Source: Acholeplasmatales bacterium (GTDB taxonomy: Bacteria > Bacillota_I > Bacilli_A > Izemoplasmatales > Hujiaoplasmataceae). Taken from it: 5,057 nt of DNA. Numbering within the stretch: position 1 is the stretch's first letter; each line of letters opens with the position of its first letter. Shown piece after piece: positions 1 through 5,057 of the stretch. The notes under the pieces are model-generated. The model had not been told where the DNA came from and ran no database searches. It saw nothing but the letters and a program-made list of their open reading frames with translations. Location of the stretch: assembly GCA_003477305.1 (NCBI GenBank), contig DMTN01000035.1, positions 2,688 through 7,744 on the forward strand, given 5' to 3'. The position numbers were made by a program, and so were the translations under genes.

Positions 1-1129
1 CGCGCGCTTCGGGAAGCGCGCCTGCGAATTGTACCTGATCGTCGCGACCGGCAACATCTATGAAGACGTCGCGCAGGCGCAAGCCGCCGCGGAAGCGGGC
101 GCCGACATCATCGCCGTGATCCGTTCTACCGGCCAGTCGCTGCTCGACTTCGTCCCGTATGGCGCGACGACGGAAGGATTCGGCGGAACCTTCGCCACCC
201 AGGAGAACTTCCGGATCATGCGGAAGGCGCTCGACGAAACCTCCGAGAAAGTCGGGCGATACATCAAGCTGGTCAACTACGCTTCCGGTCTTTGCATGCC
301 GGAAATCGCCGCGATGGGCGCTTTGGAACGTCTCGACGTGATGTTGAACGACTCGATGTACGGGATCATCTTCCGCGACATCAACATGCAGCGGACGCTC
401 GTCGACCAGTACTTTTCGCGATCGCTCAACGCCTATGCCGGGATCATCATCAACACCGGCGAGGACAACTATTTGACGACGGCGGATGCCGTCGACAAGG
501 CCCATACCGTGCTCGCTTCGCAGTTCATCAACGAACGCTTCGCGATCCAGGCGGGCCTGCCCGCCGCCCAGACGGGACTCGGCCACGCCTTCGAGATCGA
601 TCCCGCCATTCCCAACGGATTCCTTTTTGAAATCGCCCAGGCGGAGATGGCGCGGGAAATCTTCCCCGACTGCCCGCTCAAGTACATGCCGCCGACGAAG
701 CATTCGACCGGCAACATCTTCCAGACCCACGCGATGGATACGTTGTTCAACGTCGCGACGACGATGACGGGTCAGTCGATCCATCTGCTCGGGATGATGA
801 CCGAGGCGATCCATACGCCGTTTCTCGCCGACCGTCACCTTGCGGTCGAAAACGCCAAGATGGTCCAGACGACGATGGGCGCGATCTACGACGAACTGCG
901 GTTCGCAGAGGGCGGCATCGTTGTGAGACGCGCAAAAGAAGTCCTCGACGGCGCCTGTGAACTGTTGAAATCAATCGCCGAGACGTCGCTTTTCGACGCG
1001 CTCGAAAACGGTGTCTTCGCCGACGTGAAACGTCCGCGGGACGGCGGAAAGGGACTCGACGGCGTGTTCACGAAACATCCCGAGTACATGAACGCCGCGC
1101 TCGAGCGGCTCAAGGAGGCGCGGCCATGA
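1..1129 (+). CDS. kamD: Lysine 5,6-aminomutase alpha subunit (5'-truncated by window edge)
   Basis: This is the large subunit of the adenosylcobalamin- and PLP-dependent mutase that migrates the terminal amino group of D-lysine or L-beta-lysine to C5 in anaerobic lysine fermentation. The reading frame is open from base 2, giving 375 visible residues. The TTG at base 29 is an internal Leu codon, not a start, because the preceding codons continue the family sequence (FGKRACELYLIVATGNIYEDV). From remembered KamDE structural work on the clostridial enzyme, PLP and substrate contacts are Arg184, Ser189, Ser238, Tyr263, Arg268, Asp298, Asn299 and Lys370. With one constant offset of 143, all eight are matched here by visible residues R41, S46 (in RSTGQS), S95, Y120, R125, D155, N156 and K227. 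This implies about 143 residues are missing upstream and a full length near 518, as expected for KamD (about 516). The stop overlaps the kamE start (ATGA). D-ornithine 4,5-aminomutase is unlikely, since its large subunit carries the B12 domain in the same chain. Confidence 0.95.
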   Translation, partial: ARFGKRACELYLIVATGNIYEDVAQAQAAAEAGADIIAVIRSTGQSLLDFVPYGATTEGFGGTFATQENFRIMRKALDETSEKVGRYIKLVNYASGLCMPEIAAMGALERLDVMLNDSMYGIIFRDINMQRTLVDQYFSRSLNAYAGIIINTGEDNYLTTADAVDKAHTVLASQFINERFAIQAGLPAAQTGLGHAFEIDPAIPNGFLFEIAQAEMAREIFPDCPLKYMPPTKHSTGNIFQTHAMDTLFNVATTMTGQSIHLLGMMTEAIHTPFLADRHLAVENAKMVQTTMGAIYDELRFAEGGIVVRRAKEVLDGACELLKSIAETSLFDALENGVFADVKRPRDGGKGLDGVFTKHPEYMNAALERLKEARP

Positions 1130-1860
1130 ACATCCGACCCTATGGCGACACGTCAAACGACGGAAAAGTCCAACTCTCCTTCACCTTGCCGATGAAAGCC
1201 GGGGCGAAGGGCATCGAATGCGCGAAGGAATTCGCCAAACAGATGGGCATGATCGATCCGAACGTGGTCGCCTGCGAACCGATGGGGGATGCCTTCTCGA
1301 TGTATGTCGTGTACGGCCGCACCCCGTTTTCCGTCGATCCCGAAAAGATCACGGTGAACGAGCTCGAAACTCCCGCGCTCGCGATGGAAGAGGTCGAAGC
1401 CCTGATCGCCGAAAAACTCGGTCGCGACGTCATCTTCCTCGGCGCCTCGACCGGCACCGACGCCCATACCGTCGGGATCGACGCGATCATGAACATGAAA
1501 GGCTACGCCGGACATTACGGGCTCGAGCGCTACAAGCATGTGAAGGCCTACAACATGGGTTCCCAAGTCCAAAACGAAGCGTTCATCAAGAAAGCGCGGG
1601 AAGTCCATGCGGACGTATTGCTCGTGAGCCAGACCGTCACCCAGAAGGACGTCCATCTGGCGAACATGGTCGAACTCGTTGAACTCCTTGAAGCCGAGAA
1701 GATGCGCGACGACGTGCTCATCATCGCCGGCGGCGCCCGCATCACCCACGAACTCGCCAAGGAACTCGGCTACGACGCCGGCTTCGGACCGAAGAAATAC
1801 GCCGAAGACGTCGCGACCTACGCCGTCCTCGAACTGATCAGACGCAAGAACCAGGGCTGA
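1126..1860 (+). CDS. kamE: Lysine 5,6-aminomutase beta subunit (B12-binding)
   Basis: This small subunit carries the cobalamin-binding Rossmann domain and the lysine that anchors PLP, and it pairs with KamD to form the active enzyme of lysine fermentation. The 244-residue length is close to the family's (about 260). Residues 1-100 form the N-terminal dimerisation part. The base-off/His-on B12 motif DxHxxG is D112-A-H114-T-V-G117. K125, in the segment MNMKGYAGHYGLERY, lies exactly 11 residues after H114, the same spacing as His133 and Lys144 (the PLP Schiff-base lysine) in the clostridial enzyme, from memory. The later Rossmann segments are visible as DVLLVSQT (163-170) and DVLIIAGGARIT (196-207). 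The start is fixed by AAGGAGG at 1112-1118, seven bases before the ATG. The ATGA overlap with kamD implies translational coupling and equal subunit supply. No other lysine-pathway gene (kdd, kce, kal) follows: the unit ends here at a terminator. Confidence 0.96.
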   Translation: MNIRPYGDTSNDGKVQLSFTLPMKAGAKGIECAKEFAKQMGMIDPNVVACEPMGDAFSMYVVYGRTPFSVDPEKITVNELETPALAMEEVEALIAEKLGRDVIFLGASTGTDAHTVGIDAIMNMKGYAGHYGLERYKHVKAYNMGSQVQNEAFIKKAREVHADVLLVSQTVTQKDVHLANMVELVELLEAEKMRDDVLIIAGGARITHELAKELGYDAGFGPKKYAEDVATYAVLELIRRKNQG

Positions 1861-1877
1861 ATGCCTTGGTTTTTTTT
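1849..1877 (+). terminator. Intrinsic terminator of the kamDE transcript, overlapping the kamE stop
   Basis: AACCAGGGC (1849-1857) pairs with GCCTTGGTT (1863-1871) as a nine-pair stem with one G-U pair. The five-base loop TGAAT contains the kamE TGA stop. A run of eight T residues (1870-1877) follows, and a second seven-T run lies at 1883-1889. This is a textbook Rho-independent terminator for the plus strand and marks kamE as the last gene of its operon. The 5' arm lies in the coding sequence of the final three codons. Confidence 0.85.
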
Positions 1878-1990
1878 CCTCGTTTTTTTGTGTTGTGGAG
1901 GAGCGCTCGCGTGGATCGTGTGATCGCTCCATCGTTATCCCTCAAAAACGGATTTTCCGTGATCATGTGCGTCACGGCGAGAATCATGAA

Positions 1991-2027
1991 AACAACTCCC
2001 CGGCAGGCTGATCTGCGGGGAGTTGTT
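1991..2027. terminator. Hairpin between convergent genes, likely terminator of the minus-strand gene
   Basis: AACAACTCCCCG (1991-2002) and CGGGGAGTTGTT (2016-2027) form a perfect 12-pair stem. An inner CAG/CTG (2004-2006 with 2013-2015) adds three pairs beyond a bulged G, leaving a six-base loop. Read on the minus strand, the stem lies 57 bases past the stop of the CyuA-like gene and ends in a short T-rich stretch (GTTGTTTTC). On the plus strand it ends GTTGTTTC. The U tract is short both ways, so it may act in both directions, as backup to the kamE terminator and as main terminator of the opposing gene. Confidence 0.65.
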
Positions 2028-2083
2028 TCTGCTCATATCGGATTCCATCTCTGGCTGGACTTTAATGACCGGATCGTCGCTGT

Positions 2084-3352
2084 TTACTTCGACGACAACA
2101 TCGCGGCGAGCACATCGTCGACGCCCTTCATGCCTTCGCGGGCGATGACGCCGACACGGTGGATGGTAGCCTCGGTAGATACACCGAGAAGGCCGGTGTT
2201 TGCGAGATAGTCGGTTTGTGCCAGCGCGAGGCGGGATGCGGTCAGTGCGGCGTCGACGGCGGTGGCGATTTTGGCGGCGCAACTCGGCTTCGCACCGTCG
2301 CAGATGATGCCGGACGTCACGGCGAGGGCATTCGTGAGGGTAGCTTCGATCGCCATCCGGGATCCCCCGGACAGATAGGTGAGGGCAGCTGCGCTCGAGG
2401 CGGCGGCGCTGACGCCGCCGCAGAAAGCCGACAGGCGGCCGATCGCATGTTTTTGATGAAGCGTCAGAAGATTGGAAAGGACGAGTGCGCGGTAGAGGCG
2501 TTCTTCCGTGACGGAACATTCGCGGGCGTAGACGATCAGGGGAACCGAAGTCGCGATGCCCTGGTTGCCGGAACCGGAATTGATGACGACGGGAAGTTGC
2601 GCGCCGCACATCCGCGCTTCCGAGGCGGCGGCGGCATAGGCTTTCATCTTGCCTTCGAGCGAGGCGTCACGCAGAAGCAGAAGCGGGCCGATTCCGACGC
2701 CGTACCGATGGCGCATGCCTTCGTCGGCGATGTCGCCGTTATAGCGGATCTGCCGCGCCAGCAGCCGATGGAGCGGATCGATGTCGCCGTGTTCGACGAA
2801 ATCGAAGATCAAATCGAGCGAGAGCGGACATTCGTCACTCGATGCGGCGTCGGTGACGGGGGATCGTCCGATGAAGACGTCCTCGCCGTTTTTGGTCATG
2901 CGGACGACGTTCGTATGGGTGTCGCGGATCTCGACCTCGCAGGAGGATTGTTCGTTTTCATAGCGGACCACGAGATGCAGGGGCAAACCGGAGTCGAGCA
3001 CCTCGATCTTGCAGATGCGGCGGGAAAGTAGGTTTTGGATGTCGTCCAAATGCCATGGGGTCAGTCCCTCGAGGACTTCGAGACTCCGCTTGGCGTTTCC
3101 GCCGATGAGGCCGGCGAGGACGGCCGCTTCGATCCCGACGAGGCCGTTCGTGTTCGGCACGACGACGCTGCGGCAATTCTTGAGGAGGTTCAGGCTGCAA
3201 GCCACGACGATTCGGGTCGGCATGTCGCCGAACAGTTCCCGGGCGCGGGCCGCCGCAAAGGCGAAGGCGATCGGTTCGGTACAGCCGAGGGCGGGGACGA
3301 GTTCCTGTTCGAGAAGCCGATAGATTGCCAGATCCGACTGCCGTTCCGTCAT
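2084..3352 (-). CDS. UPF0597/CyuA-like Fe-S L-cysteine desulfidase or L-serine dehydratase
   Basis: This 422-residue protein belongs to the serine dehydratase alpha-chain superfamily (UPF0597; E. coli CyuA/YhaM, Methanocaldococcus L-cysteine desulfidase). Those enzymes use a [4Fe-4S] cluster to release ammonia, and for cysteine also sulfide, leaving pyruvate. Visible signatures are ALGCTEP (C24), the GSGNQG loop (residues 260-265), CGGVSAAASSAA (C311) and GIICDGAKPSC (C351, C358). The three cluster cysteines reported for the archaeal enzyme, from memory, are Cys25, Cys282 and Cys322; the last two are 40 apart, exactly as C311 and C351 are here. The length matches the single-chain family (about 430). 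The ATG start is supported by GGAGGT (3358-3363) five bases upstream, and the stop is TAA. The gene stands alone, convergent to kamE, with no adjacent cysteine permease or regulator in view. Family assignment is firm. Whether cysteine, serine or another amino acid is the substrate is inference, so I give no gene symbol. Confidence 0.9.
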   Translation of the reverse strand: MTERQSDLAIYRLLEQELVPALGCTEPIAFAFAAARARELFGDMPTRIVVACSLNLLKNCRSVVVPNTNGLVGIEAAVLAGLIGGNAKRSLEVLEGLTPWHLDDIQNLLSRRICKIEVLDSGLPLHLVVRYENEQSSCEVEIRDTHTNVVRMTKNGEDVFIGRSPVTDAASSDECPLSLDLIFDFVEHGDIDPLHRLLARQIRYNGDIADEGMRHRYGVGIGPLLLLRDASLEGKMKAYAAAASEARMCGAQLPVVINSGSGNQGIATSVPLIVYARECSVTEERLYRALVLSNLLTLHQKHAIGRLSAFCGGVSAAASSAAALTYLSGGSRMAIEATLTNALAVTSGIICDGAKPSCAAKIATAVDAALTASRLALAQTDYLANTGLLGVSTEATIHRVGVIAREGMKGVDDVLAAMLSSK

Positions 3353-3357
3353 ACGTT

Positions 3358-3363
3358 ACCTCC
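3358..3363 (-). promoter_or_regulatory. Ribosome binding site of the CyuA-like gene
   Basis: On the minus strand GGAGGT lies five bases before the ATG at 3352, a near-perfect Shine-Dalgarno. It settles the start: no upstream in-frame start with a comparable site is evident. Confidence 0.85.
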
Positions 3364-3434
3364 GCTCGGGTGACATCCATGCGTTTCTTGGCCGGTTCGA
3401 CGGTTTTCCGCATGCGATGTTTCCGCTTTCATTC

Positions 3435-3463
3435 ATACTATCACACGACCTGTGCGAAATCAA
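3435..3463 (-). promoter_or_regulatory. Putative sigma-70/A-type promoter of the CyuA-like gene
   Basis: On the minus strand TTGATT (3458-3463) and TAGTAT (3435-3440) are separated by 17 bases, with a TG one base before the -10 box (extended -10). This predicts a start near 3428 and a leader of about 75 bases. The 17-base spacer is itself an imperfect palindrome (outer TCGCAC against GTGTGA), a possible operator. The assignment is by pattern only. Confidence 0.5.
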
Positions 3464-3553
3464 TCGACCGCCGTCGAACGGCATTCGTCACATCACTCTG
3501 CTAAAGTGCTAACATCGATTTCGCGGTGCGCCGGAGTATTTTCGGCCGTGTTA

Positions 3554-3581
3554 TTGACATCGTGTTTTTTTCAATGATAAT
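3554..3581 (+). promoter_or_regulatory. Putative sigma-70/A-type promoter of the lipoprotein gene
   Basis: A perfect -35 box TTGACA (3554-3559) and a -10 box GATAAT (3576-3581, one mismatch to TATAAT) are separated by 16 bases that include a seven-T run. The predicted start is near 3588, giving a leader of about 100 bases. The AT-rich setting inside GC-rich DNA supports it. This is the strongest promoter candidate in the window. Confidence 0.7.
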
Positions 3582-3676
3582 GTTATTCTAATTAATGCGT
3601 TGATTGATGGCATAACGGACAGGCGCACCCGGCCGAAACGGCATCCGCCGCACGGCTTGCGCATCCGATCCATCGA

Positions 3677-3681
3677 GGAGG
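3677..3681 (+). promoter_or_regulatory. Ribosome binding site of the lipoprotein gene
   Basis: GGAGG, within AGGAGGGA, ends six bases before the ATG at 3688 and fixes this start. The resulting N-terminus is a complete lipoprotein signal peptide, which supports the same choice. Confidence 0.85.
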
Positions 3682-3687
3682 GACGCC

Positions 3688-5031
3688 ATGAAACGATTCA
3701 TGCGTATGTTTGTCGCGGGTCTGACGATGCTTGCCGTACTGGCGATCGCCGCCTGCGGTACGACTGAGACGACAACCACCGCCGAAGCCGGATATCCCCT
3801 GGCCGGCGAATACGAAATCGACATCACCGATTTGGGGATGCCGCTCATCGTCTATCTGAAGATTGATGAGGAAGAGAACTTCTATCTGTCGCCCGACCGC
3901 ACTTTCGAAGTCGACAAGGGCCACGGAATCATCGGCCAGAGCGGCGACACCTACATGTTCATCTACAGCGACTCCACCGCGGAGCTCTCGAAAACGTGCA
4001 CTTTCACGTTCGAAGACCACAACATCCATTTCGTCACGGCGCTGCCCTACGGAGCCTCGAATCTGCACGCCTCCGTGGTCGACGAGGACAATCCCGACAT
4101 CACCTATTACCTCGTCGCGAAGGTTTTCCTCTATGAAGCGGTCCTCGGTGACTATGCCGGATCGCATACCGTGAGCGCGATGGGATCGGAAGTCGTCTAC
4201 GACTATTCGCTGAAACTCAAGACCGGCTGCGAATACGCGTTTGTCAGCCGTTTCAAAATGGGCGGCGCGGACTATGTCTTCGAGGAAGCCGGAACCTTCG
4301 CGGTCGACGGTTCGGTCCTCACCGTGACGCCGGAAGGCGGCGCGGCGGTCGAAGGCGCGATCAACGTCGACGGCAGCCTCGACCTCCCGATCAAGGCATC
4401 CGAAATGGGTGAACGCGCGAACCGGCATCTGCGGGTCGCATTGACGTCCGCTTATGCCGGCACATACACCGGCTACGTTGAAAGCATCGTCGCGGAAGTG
4501 ACCGTCTACGCCGTGAGCGCGACGCTCGTGCTCGATCAGTTCGGCGGCTACACGTATGCGGCGATCGATGCCATCAGCGCCGAAACGCTGAACGAAGTCG
4601 GCACCTTCAGTGTCGTCGGCACGGTGTTGACCCTGACGCCGTCGGAGGGGACCGCGCAGACGGGCACGCTCGTCAACTACGTCCTTACCGCGCCGTTCCA
4701 AGCCGTTGCGGATCCCGACGACCGCGTCTCGGTCGTGCTCTATCGCGACCTCGTCCAAGGCGTCTTCACCGGATCGACGACCGTCGAGGAAGTCGATTAC
4801 GAGGCGGTCCTCACGGTTCTTCCGGACGGGACCTACACGCTTGTCGTCAGTGTCGTCGGCGGAGCCGAGATCCTGAACGAGACCGGCACGATCAAACTCA
4901 CCAAGACCCTGTTCGTCTCGCTCGGTCTGACCGCCGGCCTGATCAAGCGCACCTGCGTGGTTTCATCGACCGGGCTCAACGCCAATTTCGTGATCGACGA
5001 AGTCACCTACGGATTCATCCTCGTCAAATGA
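3688..5031 (+). CDS. Repeat-containing secreted lipoprotein of unknown function
   Basis: I do not recognise this 447-residue protein. Residues 1-22 are a lipoprotein signal peptide: positive MKRFMR, a hydrophobic core and the lipobox I-A-A-C23, so the mature protein should be lipid-anchored on the outer face of the membrane. A Thr-rich linker follows (TTETTTT, residues 25-31). The rest reads as alternating beta strands with no transmembrane segment and about four tandem units: roughly 36-150, 151-252, 253-353 and 354-447. Each unit opens with a Gly/aromatic motif (LAGEY at 38, DYAGSH at 155, YAGTY at 256, VQGVFTG at 356). Units 2 and 3 share GTFxVxGxVLTxTPxxG (202-218 and 305-321). Units 3 and 4 share ExLNExGT (299-306 and 394-401). 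The pattern recalls lipocalin-like or other beta-barrel/sandwich repeats, but no enzyme motif is visible. It has its own promoter, ends in TGA, and no terminator is seen in the 26 bases left. Confidence 0.88.
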   Translation: MKRFMRMFVAGLTMLAVLAIAACGTTETTTTAEAGYPLAGEYEIDITDLGMPLIVYLKIDEEENFYLSPDRTFEVDKGHGIIGQSGDTYMFIYSDSTAELSKTCTFTFEDHNIHFVTALPYGASNLHASVVDEDNPDITYYLVAKVFLYEAVLGDYAGSHTVSAMGSEVVYDYSLKLKTGCEYAFVSRFKMGGADYVFEEAGTFAVDGSVLTVTPEGGAAVEGAINVDGSLDLPIKASEMGERANRHLRVALTSAYAGTYTGYVESIVAEVTVYAVSATLVLDQFGGYTYAAIDAISAETLNEVGTFSVVGTVLTLTPSEGTAQTGTLVNYVLTAPFQAVADPDDRVSVVLYRDLVQGVFTGSTTVEEVDYEAVLTVLPDGTYTLVVSVVGGAEILNETGTIKLTKTLFVSLGLTAGLIKRTCVVSSTGLNANFVIDEVTYGFILVK

Positions 5032-5057
5032 CCTGCGACCACTGGGATTAAGCAATA

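Larger units (their letters stand above)
3353..3687. other. Divergent intergenic region
   Basis: This 335-base stretch separates the minus-strand CyuA-like gene from the plus-strand lipoprotein gene. It is more AT-rich than its flanks, mainly at 3420-3465 and 3550-3600. It holds one candidate promoter for each strand and both ribosome binding sites. Between the two promoters (about 3465-3550) I find no convincing gene, RNA or repeat. The short frames that cross its edges lack ribosome binding sites and family features. Confidence 0.7.

Noticed and set aside
29..31. TTG at 29 as the start codon of kamD.
   Set aside because: The same frame is open to the window edge with family-like residues before it, no ribosome binding site precedes it, and KamD needs about 143 more N-terminal residues.
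1900..1930. GGAGCG (1900-1905) and CGCTCC (1925-1930) as another terminator.
   Set aside because: The stem has only six pairs with a 19-base loop and no T run on either strand.
1153..1932. A 259-codon open frame on the minus strand across kamE.
   Set aside because: It lies opposite a certain kamE and runs through the kamE terminator. Its composition (many His, Asp, Val, Gly) is typical of a reverse-complement shadow.
2159..3031. A 290-codon open frame on the plus strand across the CyuA-like gene.
   Set aside because: It is the antisense shadow of a gene with clear Fe-S family motifs and its own ribosome binding site; its Gly/Arg/Asp-rich product matches nothing known.
2958..3413. A 151-codon minus-strand frame starting upstream of the CyuA-like gene.
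   Set aside because: It overlaps the CyuA-like gene in another frame, becomes Arg/Pro-rich, and lacks domain features; the family protein starts at 3352.
3592..4758. A 388-codon open frame on the minus strand, antisense to the lipoprotein gene.
   Set aside because: Its translation is rich in Arg, Asp, Val and Gly with no family signature, and no ribosome binding site was found. The plus-strand gene has a signal peptide, ribosome binding site and promoter. Long antisense frames are common in GC-rich coding DNA.
4608..4862. A 13-base direct repeat (CAGTGTCGTCGGC) within the lipoprotein gene.
   Set aside because: It encodes different alignment positions of neighbouring repeat units (SVVG) and is explained by shared codon usage rather than a mobile or regulatory repeat.

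Overview
The window suggests an anaerobic, amino-acid-fermenting bacterium of Gram-positive (Bacillota or Mycoplasmatota-related) type. The grounds are a B12-dependent lysine 5,6-aminomutase, an oxygen-labile-type Fe-S cysteine/serine lyase, strong AGGAGG ribosome binding sites, a Gram-positive-style lipoprotein with a Thr-rich linker after the lipobox, and intrinsic terminators. The DNA is GC-rich in genes (about 60% by eye) and AT-rich at promoters. TGA is used as stop in all three plus-strand genes, so the Mycoplasma code (TGA = Trp) does not apply. I cannot name a genus from the sequence alone.

Layout: (1) bases 1-1129, plus strand, the 3' three-quarters of kamD (lysine 5,6-aminomutase alpha subunit, cut by the window edge), translationally coupled through an ATGA overlap to (2) kamE at 1126-1860 (beta subunit, B12- and PLP-lysine-bearing). 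A strong intrinsic terminator begins inside the last codons of kamE. (3) Bases 2084-3352, minus strand, convergent to kamE: a 422-residue UPF0597/CyuA-like protein of the Fe-S serine dehydratase alpha family, probably an L-cysteine desulfidase or L-serine dehydratase. A second perfect-stem hairpin lies between the converging genes. (4) Bases 3353-3687, a 335-base divergent promoter region with one good promoter candidate per strand. (5) Bases 3688-5031, plus strand, a 447-residue secreted lipoprotein that I do not recognise, built from about four tandem beta-rich repeats of roughly 100 residues.

How they fit together: KamD and KamE form one enzyme that moves the terminal amino group of lysine (or beta-lysine) during lysine fermentation to acetate, butyrate and ammonia. 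The CyuA-like enzyme would deaminate cysteine or serine to pyruvate, so both loci fit peptide/amino acid catabolism, but they are separate transcription units. The lipoprotein has no evident link to either and is the least explained item. I see no mobile element, CRISPR array, tRNA or rRNA, and no clear sign of an undescribed system.
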